NCBI GenBank assembly: GCA_031269415.1
Contig: JAISZF010000190.1
Span: forward strand, 1-6,176
Origin: Clostridiales bacterium
Lineage (GTDB): Bacteria > Bacillota > Clostridia > Lachnospirales > WQUN01
DNA: 6,176 bases
Reading direction: 5' to 3'
Shown: positions 1 through 6,176 of the stretch, piece by piece
Numbering within the stretch: the first letter of the stretch is position 1
Layout: each line of letters starts with the position of its first letter
Made by a program: the position numbers and the translations under genes
Notes under the pieces: model-generated
What the model saw: the letters and a program-made list of their open reading frames with translations, nothing else
Database searches by the model: none
Told to the model about the DNA's origin: nothing

Positions 1-765
1 AAACCGCACCCACTCTTTATACCGCTCGGATGGCTCTTCCGCGTACTCGTCTCCCATATGCGGCAGAACGATTATAAAATCGGGGCCTAAATCTTTAGCG
101 CGCTGAATGTCATTATAGATCAAATCCTTGTCCAGCGGGTTAACGGACCATTCGTGCCCCTGAACCAAAGGTATGCCGTTTGTGCCGTATGAATACGACA
201 GGAACGCGAAACTGACGCTGTTAATGGTAACTAATTTTATTTCTTCCCGCGCCTCGGCTGAATTGTATGTACCTATATGACCTATGCCGTATTGATCCAG
301 GATTTCGAGGGTACGGAATATACCCGGTTCGTTTCTGTCGTTTGAGTGGTTGTTGGCTGTGGTAAGCAAATCGAACCCCGCCGCCGCTATGGCCGCCGCG
401 TAGGCGTCGGGGCTGTTAAACCTGGGATAGCCGGAGTATCCGGTCTCGGCGCCGGCGAGTACCGTTTCAAGGTTGCCTATGGTCAGATCCGCGCTTTGAA
501 GATATTGAGACACTTCCCTGAACGCGTAATTAAAATCGTATTCCCCGGTCTGATTATTCAGCGCCGCGGCCAGTTGCTCGTCATGGCTCATCAGGTCGCC
601 GACAATCGCCAGTTTGACCTGGCGGTATATGTCAATTTGGTTTTTGCGGTCGTTCCCCGAAATAATTACGGCGCAGAACAGTACTAACAATAACGTAAAC
701 ATCAGCTTGGCGGATAAACCGGGAGTCCGAGTTTTCCGCCGTCTTTCAGTGATCTCTTCTCTCAT
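1..765 (-). CDS. CapA-family (PGA_cap) metallophosphatase-like membrane protein, C-terminus missing
   Basis: Only the first 255 residues lie in the window; the gene continues beyond base 1. Residues 1-18 are basic (RRRK), followed by one hydrophobic segment at about 21-36, so the protein is probably anchored in the membrane with its domain outside. From residue 51 the CapA/PGA_cap pattern is clear: VGDLM at 55-59, GNLE at 97-100, TANNHSND at 136-143 and LPHMGDEY at 234-241. The Asp, Asn, Glu and His residues in these motifs match the metal-site positions of calcineurin-like phosphatases. Founding members (CapA/PgsA) take part in poly-gamma-glutamate capsule synthesis or export, but most clostridial relatives are uncharacterised, and no capB or capC is visible here, so a capsule role is not shown. 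The ATG at 765 is chosen because GAGGAG (774-769) lies just upstream, overlapping the stop codon of the preceding gene, and because the anchor follows at once. The family is usually about 350-420 residues. Family assignment is firm; function is not. Confidence 0.9.
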   Translation of the reverse strand, partial: MREEITERRRKTRTPGLSAKLMFTLLLVLFCAVIISGNDRKNQIDIYRQVKLAIVGDLMSHDEQLAAALNNQTGEYDFNYAFREVSQYLQSADLTIGNLETVLAGAETGYSGYPRFNSPDAYAAAIAAAGFDLLTTANNHSNDRNEPGIFRTLEILDQYGIGHIGTYNSAEAREEIKLVTINSVSFAFLSYSYGTNGIPLVQGHEWSVNPLDKDLIYNDIQRAKDLGPDFIIVLPHMGDEYAEEPSERYKEWVRF

Positions 766-772
766 AATCTCC

Positions 773-2662
773 TCAGAGTTTCGGAATCAGTGTAAAATAG
801 TCGGATATACCTCCGTTGTTCAGGCATGTGTCTATAATTCGCCGCCCAAGCGGCAGCAATTCCGGGGTCAGGAATTTTTTTACCTCCTGCTTAAAGAAGG
901 CGGTCAGTATCTCCGCGCCGGCGTCATATCCCTCGATGCCGACTTCCGGCTGTTGGTCTACTTGCAGGAAGGCCTTTGGTATCTGTGTGCCGTCGATCCT
1001 CATGGATTGCAGCGCGTATCCCAGCAGCGGGCACCGCGATTCGGTCAGCGCCTCCCGCTTGAATCGCACGCCGCCGCGCCTTGCGATAAACTCACGCGTC
1101 GCCCACTGTCCGGCGAAACCGACGTAATAAGCCCCTATATGCTGGTTGGGAATCAGCAGATAGCGTGTGGACAGCGTACGCATAATCTGTTCCAGCAGCA
1201 GGTTTGCCTGATCAACCATTTTACCGGTGGCGAACGGCCAGTATGAACCCACGCCTTCACTCTGCATACCGTCGCTGTCCATTATGCTGGGGTTGGCGTG
1301 GCCTCGCGGCGCGACCAATCGCCATAGCCACGCCAAAGCCGGCGGCAGTACATGCATCATACCCACGATGCCGTAGCCCGGGTTCTCGCGCGTGGTGGGC
1401 GGTGTCCGTATACCGAAACTCCGCACATCCACCTCCACCGCGCCTTCCTCGACTCCGTTGAACAAATGCCGGGGCATAATCAGGCGCGGGTTAGGACACG
1501 GTTTGCCCGGGGCGTCCATAACAGGCTCCCATATCAGGCAGGTGGACCCCGGCGTGCCGTCCATATTCAGGAATATCAGCGGCTGACCGGGGTGTATTGT
1601 CTGTTTTTCGAGTTCCGGCTCGGTGCCGTATTGTGTAATATGGTTAACGCGCAAAAACCAGCCATCCTCGGCGTCCGCGACCACCAGTTTATTGCCGGAG
1701 CGCTGGAGTGAAGGGTGGCACAGAGCCATATCGTCGGTAACCGGCTTCAGTTCGCAGGCGTCCATCATCGTAAGCAGGATCTTCTCGCCCGTTACGATAT
1801 TTGTACCCAGTAAAAGCCGTCCGTCACGCTGCCTGTGAAACTGTTCGTTCATTTCGCTTTTCCCGCCGCCGCTGGCGCCCTCGTGCATTATGGTGACGGT
1901 CAGTTCGTAAGGCGTTATAATCTTCACCGTGGAGGCGTGAAGGGTTATCCAGCCCTCCTGCTCCCCCATATTCAGCAGCACGCTGTAGATTCCTTTCTTG
2001 GCGCTCGGCCCGGGGTACAGGTTGTAGGCGAAAACTTCATGCATTTCATATAAACGGTTATGAACGACTACTTGTTTACCCTCGTAATAAATATGTCGGA
2101 ACGGAGGGGCTAAATAGACCACGGCGCGCGGTCTGTAGAAATTAGGGATCTTCTTTTTGGGCAGGAATCCCTGCAGATCAGCCAGCATGACCGCGAAGAA
2201 CGCCGCGTTGGCAGGCGCGACCAGCAAAGAGGCGTAGCCAAGCCCCATTTCGTCATTACCGGCCAGAAACGGCATACAGATCAGCGCCTTTTGGGATTTC
2301 AGCCACTCGAATGTCTCTAATCTGATCTGATCGAACGGGACGCCGAACCGCTCGGTGTGAGTTACCTTATCCGTGGGCAGATCATCCGCGATAACCATAG
2401 CGTCCGGATCGCGGCGGCGCATGTTCATATCGTCAAAGTTAATCACAACGCCGTTCTTGCATCTCGCCACATACGCCTCGCGTACCAGCCCTTTGCCTTT
2501 CACCTCGAAATTCACGTCAAACGTCTCGTTATCCGGCCCTCCCAAGGCCAGCTCCATCAATTCCTCACGGGTTTCCGGAGTAATGATCTCAATATCGTCG
2601 GACAGCAGAATCGACCTCAGTTCAGCCGGCAAAACCATTTTATTTATGCTTCTTATCCCCAC
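773..2662 (-). CDS. DUF4914-type P-loop protein, possibly PEP carboxykinase-like; function unknown
   Basis: A 629-residue protein, apparently soluble: no signal peptide or membrane segment was seen. The clearest motif is a Walker A loop, GASGGGKS at 262-269, preceded by a hydrophobic strand (ELTVTIMHE). Its shape recalls the kinase-1a loop of PEP carboxykinase (GLSGTGKT) and HPr kinase. An acidic pair, D310-D311 in VTDDMALCHPS, lies about 40 residues later and could be the metal-binding kinase-2 motif. Other conserved-looking stretches are FLNMDGTPGST (364-374), MPRHLFNG (396-403) and SEGVGSYWPFATGK (468-481). Length and motifs match my memory of DUF4914 (PF16260), whose activity is not established; a nucleotide-dependent kinase or carboxykinase-like reaction is inference only. 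The start is a GTG at 2662 inside the end of murG, selected because a perfect AGGAGG (2674-2669) stands 6 bases upstream. An ATG at 2638 would drop 8 residues and has no well-placed ribosome-binding site. The gene lies between murG and a capA-like gene, apparently in one operon. Confidence 0.85.
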   Translation of the reverse strand: MGIRSINKMVLPAELRSILLSDDIEIITPETREELMELALGGPDNETFDVNFEVKGKGLVREAYVARCKNGVVINFDDMNMRRRDPDAMVIADDLPTDKVTHTERFGVPFDQIRLETFEWLKSQKALICMPFLAGNDEMGLGYASLLVAPANAAFFAVMLADLQGFLPKKKIPNFYRPRAVVYLAPPFRHIYYEGKQVVVHNRLYEMHEVFAYNLYPGPSAKKGIYSVLLNMGEQEGWITLHASTVKIITPYELTVTIMHEGASGGGKSEMNEQFHRQRDGRLLLGTNIVTGEKILLTMMDACELKPVTDDMALCHPSLQRSGNKLVVADAEDGWFLRVNHITQYGTEPELEKQTIHPGQPLIFLNMDGTPGSTCLIWEPVMDAPGKPCPNPRLIMPRHLFNGVEEGAVEVDVRSFGIRTPPTTRENPGYGIVGMMHVLPPALAWLWRLVAPRGHANPSIMDSDGMQSEGVGSYWPFATGKMVDQANLLLEQIMRTLSTRYLLIPNQHIGAYYVGFAGQWATREFIARRGGVRFKREALTESRCPLLGYALQSMRIDGTQIPKAFLQVDQQPEVGIEGYDAGAEILTAFFKQEVKKFLTPELLPLGRRIIDTCLNNGGISDYFTLIPKL

Positions 2663-3719
2663 CGTACACCTCCTCTATGACTTTAAGAACATCCTTTGTA
2701 CCGTCGGCAATAGGGCTTTCAGCCATCTTTCGCGTATATTTTCTCCGGTTCGCGTACAATTCATTGATCTTAGCCATCAATGTTTCGGCATTCATGTCAT
2801 CTTCGTTTAATACCAGGCTGAACCCCCGCTCCTCATAGGATTTCGCGTTTAATATCTGATCGCCTCGGCTCGCGGTAAGCGGCAGCGGTATCAGGAGATT
2901 GGGCTTGCGCAGCGCAAGGAATTCGCTGATAGAGTTAGCCCCGGCACGCGACACAATTATCTCCGCGTACGCCAGCAGATGAGGCAGCTCCCGCGACACA
3001 TACTCAAACTGCAAATAACCGCGTACAGCCAGATCCTCACGCCTGTTATTCACGCCGCATAGATGGATCACGTTGAAACTCTTTATCAGCCTTGGGAGAA
3101 TACTTCGCAAACAGTCGTTTATCGCCACGGACCCCTGGCTGCCTCCCATAACCAGCAGGACTGGCTTACTGTCATGGAAGCCGCAGATCTTCCGGGCTTC
3201 CGCTACGCTGCCCTGATATAGCTCCGATCGGATAGGAGTGCCGGTCAGGATGCCTTTGCCGGAGGGCACGTGATTTATTGTTTCGGGGAAGCAGACGCAT
3301 ACTCTGTCGGCAAACGGCAATGACAGCCTGTTTGCCAAACCCGGCGTCATATCCGACTCGTGTATGATTACCTTGACCCCCAGCGTCTTAGCGGCGATTA
3401 CAACCGGAACCGCGACAAATCCGCCTTTGGAAAATACCAGCCCTGGCCGCAGGCGCGTGATCACGGCAAACGCGCCGCCTAAACCCTTCACCACACGGAA
3501 GATATCTGTCACGTTTTTTAGGTTGAAATACCGGCGCAGCTTGCCGCAAGATATACCGGTGTAAGGAATTTCGGCCTTCTCCGCCAGCGTTTTCTCTATG
3601 CCTTTTTTACTTCCTATGTAAAAAAGCTCATAGCCCGAATCGCGCAAAAGCGGCGCGATCGCTAAATTCGGCGTAACATGCCCGGCAGTGCCGCCTCCTG
3701 TCAGGATAATCCTTTTCAT
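2640..3719 (-). CDS. murG: UDP-N-acetylglucosamine--N-acetylmuramyl-(pentapeptide) pyrophosphoryl-undecaprenol N-acetylglucosamine transferase MurG
   Basis: MurG transfers GlcNAc from UDP-GlcNAc to lipid I to make lipid II, on the cytoplasmic face of the membrane. At 359 residues it is the normal family length. The GT-B fold motifs are all present: the first glycine loop GGGTAGHVTPN at 8-18 with the presumed catalytic His14, the second loop FSKGGFVAVP at 96-105, HESDMTPGLAN at 120-130, GGSQGS at 192-197, SRAGANSISE at 257-266 (donor binding, Glu266) and SRGDQILNA at 284-292. The HESD segment, in place of the HEQN of Escherichia coli and the main Bacillus subtilis enzyme, marks a subtype I associate with clostridia and the second MurG of the B. 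cereus group. The ATG at 3719 has AGGAGG at 3730-3725, 5 bases upstream, and a good promoter lies above it. No mur, fts or div genes flank it, so it sits outside the usual dcw cluster. It is the first gene of a leftward operon, and its last 23 bases also encode the start of the next gene. Confidence 0.97.
   Translation of the reverse strand: MKRIILTGGGTAGHVTPNLAIAPLLRDSGYELFYIGSKKGIEKTLAEKAEIPYTGISCGKLRRYFNLKNVTDIFRVVKGLGGAFAVITRLRPGLVFSKGGFVAVPVVIAAKTLGVKVIIHESDMTPGLANRLSLPFADRVCVCFPETINHVPSGKGILTGTPIRSELYQGSVAEARKICGFHDSKPVLLVMGGSQGSVAINDCLRSILPRLIKSFNVIHLCGVNNRREDLAVRGYLQFEYVSRELPHLLAYAEIIVSRAGANSISEFLALRKPNLLIPLPLTASRGDQILNAKSYEERGFSLVLNEDDMNAETLMAKINELYANRRKYTRKMAESPIADGTKDVLKVIEEVYGGDKKHK
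2667..2674 (-). promoter_or_regulatory. Shine-Dalgarno site for the DUF4914-type gene, inside murG
   Basis: Read on the minus strand this is AGGAGGTG, a full match to the 16S rRNA tail. It ends its AGGAGG core 6 bases before the GTG at 2662, which decides the start of that gene. The same bases encode the Glu-Glu-Val near the C-terminus of MurG, so the site is embedded in translated sequence and ribosomes finishing murG could reinitiate here. Confidence 0.8.
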
Positions 3720-3750
3720 ACACGCCTCCTGAAATACACTTCGTTAGCTA

Positions 3751-3779
3751 AGTATACTATATCTTAATTTTCTTGTAAA
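3751..3779 (-). promoter_or_regulatory. Sigma-A-type promoter for murG and the genes downstream
   Basis: On the minus strand the -35 box is TTTACA (3779-3774), the spacer is exactly 17 bases (3773-3757), and the -10 box is TATACT (3756-3751). Each box differs from consensus at one position. The predicted start of transcription is near 3744, giving a leader of about 25 bases that carries the AGGAGG of murG at 3730-3725. The -10 box is half of a perfect 8-base palindrome (AGTATACT, 3751-3758). No operator or riboswitch fits in so short a leader, and none was seen. Confidence 0.75.
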
Positions 3780-3783
3780 TCTA

Positions 3784-3812
3784 TTGGAGATCCGCTTATT
3801 ATATGATATACT
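3784..3812 (+). promoter_or_regulatory. Probable extended -10 promoter for the M1 peptidase gene
   Basis: The -10 box TATACT (3807-3812) is preceded by TGA at 3804-3806, the extended -10 signature. Seventeen bases upstream is TTGGAG (3784-3789), a weak -35 box that matches the consensus only in its TTG. Transcription would begin near 3819-3821, leaving a leader of about 21-23 bases before the proposed start codon. The -35 box lies 4 bases from that of the opposing murG promoter, so two polymerases probably cannot occupy both sites together. Confidence 0.6.
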
Positions 3813-3828
3813 GTGTGCGGAAAAAGGC

Positions 3829-3842
3829 AAAAGGCAGGTGAT
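3829..3842 (+). promoter_or_regulatory. Ribosome-binding region of the M1 peptidase gene
   Basis: Two overlapping candidates exist. AAAAGG (3829-3834) stands 7 bases before the TTG at 3842. AGGTGAT (3836-3842) pairs over seven bases with the 16S rRNA tail, and its AGG ends 6 bases before the CTG at 3845 but only 3 before the TTG. The site fixes initiation to this immediate region although no ATG is present; which codon is used cannot be settled from sequence alone. Confidence 0.55.
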
Positions 3843-5362
3843 TGCTGATAAAAATATCGTACTTAGTAAAGCCGGCTTGTATTGGCTGGCTGTGGTGCGT
3901 ATTGATCGCGGGATGCTCATCTGTAAAACCGCCCGAACCACAGCCCGCGCCTGTTGAAACATCCGACGGATACCCGGCGTCGCCGACACCCGCCGTTTCG
4001 CCGCAATACAGCGAATATACGGTCAAACTTGAGATACAGCCTTCGGAACGCCTGGTAACGGGCGTTGAAAGGATCAAGATAATAAACACGACTGACCGGG
4101 ATCTGGACAGAATTTTTATTAACGCCTCTCTGAACGCTTTTTCGGAAGGCGCGAAAGTGCAGCCTGTATTTAAAGAATTTATGGACAAGGTTTATCCCGA
4201 CGGCGTAAATTACGGATATATTGAATTCAGTAATGTTTTTGTGGACGGGGAAAGAGTCGATTTCGAACTGACGGATACCGTGCTAAGTGTGGACTTGCCC
4301 GAGCCCGTTCCTCCCAACGAATGGACAGAGCTGAAAATGGAGCTGGAAGCGAAAATTCCGTTAATGAATCATCGAACCGGCGCCGACGAGGAAAGCATGT
4401 GGTTCGGCAATTTCCTGCCTACACTGGCGGTGTACGACGACGAAGGGTGGCACACGGATCCCTGCTATCCGGCCGGCGATCCATTTTTCCGGAGAGCCGC
4501 CAATTTCTCTGTCAGCATTACCGCGCCGTGGGAATATACGGTCGCCGGCCCCGGCATCCCGATGACGATTGAACAGGACGGTAAAAAGACCACGGAATTC
4601 ACTTCGAAGCTTGCCCGCGGTTTCGCGTTCGCCCTTAGCCGGAGATATACCGTCGAAAGCGTTATGTCGCCCTCTAATGTTGAGATAAGTCTCTACACCT
4701 TCTCAAATAGCGCCCGTAAGGCGGAATTGCTGGATCTGGCCTCGCGCGGTTTGGAGTACTTCAGCGGTCGGATTGGCTCGTATCCTTATTCTCAGCTTAC
4801 TATAGCAGAGACCAATCTGTTCAATAAAGGCGGTATGGAGTATCCGGGGGTGATATTCATTGATTCCGAGTATCTGGCTGAGTCGGATGATTTCGAGTCT
4901 GTAACGCATGAAATAGGGCACCAATGGTTTTATAACATTATAGGCAATAATCAAATTGATAACGCGTGGATGGACGAAGGGCTGGACAGTTTTGTACAAG
5001 AGGGTTTTCTCCAGAATGGCTCTGAATTGGATGAAAAAATGCAAGCCGAGTATGCCGATTTGGAGTCCGTTATTTCTCAAATAACCCCCAATACCCTGAA
5101 CAGCGGTCTGGGTGAATTCAAGAGTTGGGCGGATTACTACAATATACACTATCTGCGCGGCAAACTGCTGTTCTACAGTTTGTATAAAAAGATCGGTAAA
5201 ACGGATTTTGACTCATTTTTGGTTGAATACAACAGAAGGTTCACATTTCGTATCGCGTATCCGAATGACCTGATACAGACGGCGGAGGATGTTTCAGGCT
5301 CGGATCTCGGCGAGTTCTTTAACGCCTGGATTAATGATCCCGAGCTTCCGCCGTTGATATGA
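3842..5362 (+). CDS. M1-family zinc metallopeptidase (aminopeptidase-like) lipoprotein
   Basis: A 506-residue predicted surface lipoprotein. Residues 1-24 form a short signal peptide ending in the lipobox IAGC, so Cys25 should be lipidated; a Pro-rich linker follows to about residue 55. The N-terminal beta domain covers roughly 57-290, with typical M1 phrases such as VTGVERIKIINTT. The catalytic domain contains GGMEY (330-334; Glu333 would hold the substrate amino terminus), the zinc site HEIGH (356-360) with the third ligand Glu379 exactly 18 residues after His360, and a likely catalytic Tyr437 in HYLRGK. All catalytic residues are present, so it is probably an active aminopeptidase; the substrate is unknown. 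It stops soon after the catalytic domain and lacks the C-terminal helical domain of the roughly 850-residue aminopeptidase N. There is no in-frame ATG before the signal peptide: the frame opens with TTG at 3842 straight after a TGA, and CTG at 3845 fits the AGGTGAT ribosome-binding site at 3836-3842 better. Confidence 0.93.
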   Translation: MLIKISYLVKPACIGWLWCVLIAGCSSVKPPEPQPAPVETSDGYPASPTPAVSPQYSEYTVKLEIQPSERLVTGVERIKIINTTDRDLDRIFINASLNAFSEGAKVQPVFKEFMDKVYPDGVNYGYIEFSNVFVDGERVDFELTDTVLSVDLPEPVPPNEWTELKMELEAKIPLMNHRTGADEESMWFGNFLPTLAVYDDEGWHTDPCYPAGDPFFRRAANFSVSITAPWEYTVAGPGIPMTIEQDGKKTTEFTSKLARGFAFALSRRYTVESVMSPSNVEISLYTFSNSARKAELLDLASRGLEYFSGRIGSYPYSQLTIAETNLFNKGGMEYPGVIFIDSEYLAESDDFESVTHEIGHQWFYNIIGNNQIDNAWMDEGLDSFVQEGFLQNGSELDEKMQAEYADLESVISQITPNTLNSGLGEFKSWADYYNIHYLRGKLLFYSLYKKIGKTDFDSFLVEYNRRFTFRIAYPNDLIQTAEDVSGSDLGEFFNAWINDPELPPLI

Positions 5363-5397
5363 CGACTTTACATCAAAAGGGGAACCGCGGCGATTAT

Positions 5398-6176
5398 ATG
5401 AAAATTACACTGCTTTACAACACTCCGGCCGACATCTGCCCGGGTTTGGATCGCGTAATAAAGATTGGTATGGATGTTCTGATCGAACTTGGGCTTACGG
5501 TTAAGGAGATCGATTTACGTTCAAACGAGATCCCATATTTTGACGGTAAAGCCAATGATCGGGTTTCCGCGATCATTAAGGATATACGCGGTTCGTCAGG
5601 GGTTGTCTTTGCGTCTGTTTCCAGGCTGCCGCTTACCCCGGCGCCGTTTACGGTATTTTTGGAACATCTTTCGCTGCCTGAATACGCGGATGTGTTGAAG
5701 GATAAAAACTGTTTTCTATTAATAGCTTCCGAAAACGGCGGAGAACGTTCCTCGTTGGAGTCGCTGTCGCGGGCGTTGCAGGATCTGGGCGCCTACGACA
5801 GTATCAAGGCAGGGTTGCAGCGCACAGATATTGACAAAATAGAGTCGGTTGAAGATAATCGCGGCGTTTTTGAAAGGCTTATGGAGGATTTCTATCGGAT
5901 TATCCGCCAGAACCGGCAATTTTTTATTCCCTTGGACTATCCGCGAGGCAATATGGCGAATCCCGCCGACGAGCCGGATGAGGCAAGGATCACGATTGAA
6001 TCGAATAATGAAAGGAAGCAAAAGCTTTCAATTAATGAGTTAACAAAGAAATTGAATCTGGATAAGCTTGACGAGAACCAGACCGAGGACATCAACGAGA
6101 TATCCGATTACTTTGATAAGATCATATCAGAGCGTCATCAGACAGACAGTACATCGCCTGTGTTTGTAAAGACATT
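5398..6176 (+). CDS. Flavodoxin/FMN-reductase-fold-like protein, C-terminus missing; function unknown
   Basis: The first 259 residues are present and the frame is open at the window edge. Residues 1-140 alternate strands and helices in a flavodoxin-like order: strand MKITLLYN (1-8), helix 17-31, strand LTVKEIDL (33-40), strand GVVFASV (68-74), a loop and helix TPAPFTVFLEHL (80-91), strand CFLLIAS (105-111) and helix SSLESLSRALQDLG (118-131). This resembles NADPH-dependent FMN reductases. However, the first loop (NTPADICPG) lacks the Thr/Ser-Gly pattern that holds FMN phosphate, and the loop after 74 lacks the usual Pro-Tyr, so flavin binding is doubtful. Residues 185-259 are charged and look like a linker before another domain. 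The ATG at 5398 opens directly on the first strand, but AAAAGGGGAA (5375-5384) is rather far upstream. An in-frame ATG at 5359 overlaps the M1 gene's stop (ATGA) and would add 13 residues. Probably co-transcribed with the M1 gene. Confidence 0.75.
   Translation, partial: MKITLLYNTPADICPGLDRVIKIGMDVLIELGLTVKEIDLRSNEIPYFDGKANDRVSAIIKDIRGSSGVVFASVSRLPLTPAPFTVFLEHLSLPEYADVLKDKNCFLLIASENGGERSSLESLSRALQDLGAYDSIKAGLQRTDIDKIESVEDNRGVFERLMEDFYRIIRQNRQFFIPLDYPRGNMANPADEPDEARITIESNNERKQKLSINELTKKLNLDKLDENQTEDINEISDYFDKIISERHQTDSTSPVFVKT

Noticed and set aside
1..765. Poly-gamma-glutamate capsule locus
   Set aside because: The CapA domain alone is not enough: no capB/pgsB or capC/pgsC gene is in the window, and many CapA-family proteins have no capsule role.
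614..1246. Plus-strand open frame of 210 codons
   Set aside because: It lies opposite the capA-like and DUF4914-type genes, has no ribosome-binding site or recognisable motif, and is a composition shadow of the minus-strand genes.
2373..2810. Plus-strand open frame of 145 codons across the murG/DUF4914 junction
   Set aside because: It is antisense to two well-supported genes, with a Ser/Arg-rich composition typical of a shadow frame.
3753..3758. A second rightward -10 box (TATACT) within the palindrome AGTATACT
   Set aside because: It arises only because the murG -10 box is palindromic; no acceptable -35 box lies 16-18 bases upstream.
3799..4188. Minus-strand open frame of 129 codons opposite the M1 signal peptide, reaching into the control region
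   Set aside because: It overlaps the signal peptide and N-terminal domain of a clear M1 gene and shows no protein family pattern.
4703..5149. Minus-strand open frame of 148 codons opposite the M1 catalytic domain
   Set aside because: It mirrors the strand carrying the HEIGH zinc site; there is no ribosome-binding site or family motif.
5363..5397. Possible terminator between the M1 gene and the next gene
   Set aside because: The gap is only 35 bases and contains no GC-rich hairpin followed by a run of T, so co-transcription is more likely.

Overview
The window looks like ordinary chromosomal DNA from a Gram-positive-type bacterium of the Bacillota, most likely a clostridium or an uncultured relative. 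Three things point there: strong AGGAGG ribosome-binding sites, a MurG of the 'TAGHVTPN ... HESDMTPGLAN' subtype that I associate with clostridia and the second MurG of the Bacillus cereus group, and a lipobox-bearing M1 peptidase. Base composition is near 50% GC by eye. No rRNA, tRNA, CRISPR array, insertion sequence or phage gene was seen, and the placement is inference without a database search.

Left arm (bases 1-3719, minus strand): three tightly packed genes read leftward from a good sigma-A-type promoter at 3751-3779. The order is murG (last glycosyltransferase step of lipid II synthesis), a 629-residue P-loop protein that I assign to the uncharacterised DUF4914 family, and a membrane-anchored CapA-family metallophosphatase-like protein that runs off the window at base 1. 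The second gene starts at a GTG inside the end of murG (23-base overlap), and the third starts 7 bases after the second ends. This arrangement strongly suggests one transcript.

Divergent control region (3720-3841): two promoter-like sequences lie back to back, their -35 boxes only 4 bases apart. The leftward one is TTTACA-17-TATACT and serves murG. The rightward one is TTGGAG-17-TATACT with an extended -10 and serves the M1 peptidase gene.

Right arm (3842-6176, plus strand): a 506-residue M1-family zinc aminopeptidase-like lipoprotein with all catalytic motifs, starting at a non-ATG codon, is followed by a gene whose first part has the pattern of a flavodoxin/FMN-reductase fold and which runs off the right edge. 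The two genes touch or nearly touch and are probably co-transcribed.

Functional reading: the left operon concerns the cell envelope (MurG, CapA) with an unknown nucleotide-binding protein between the two. The right operon puts a surface peptidase with a possible but degenerate flavoprotein. The least understood and most interesting item is the DUF4914-type protein linked to murG. I found no convincing evidence of a wholly new system.
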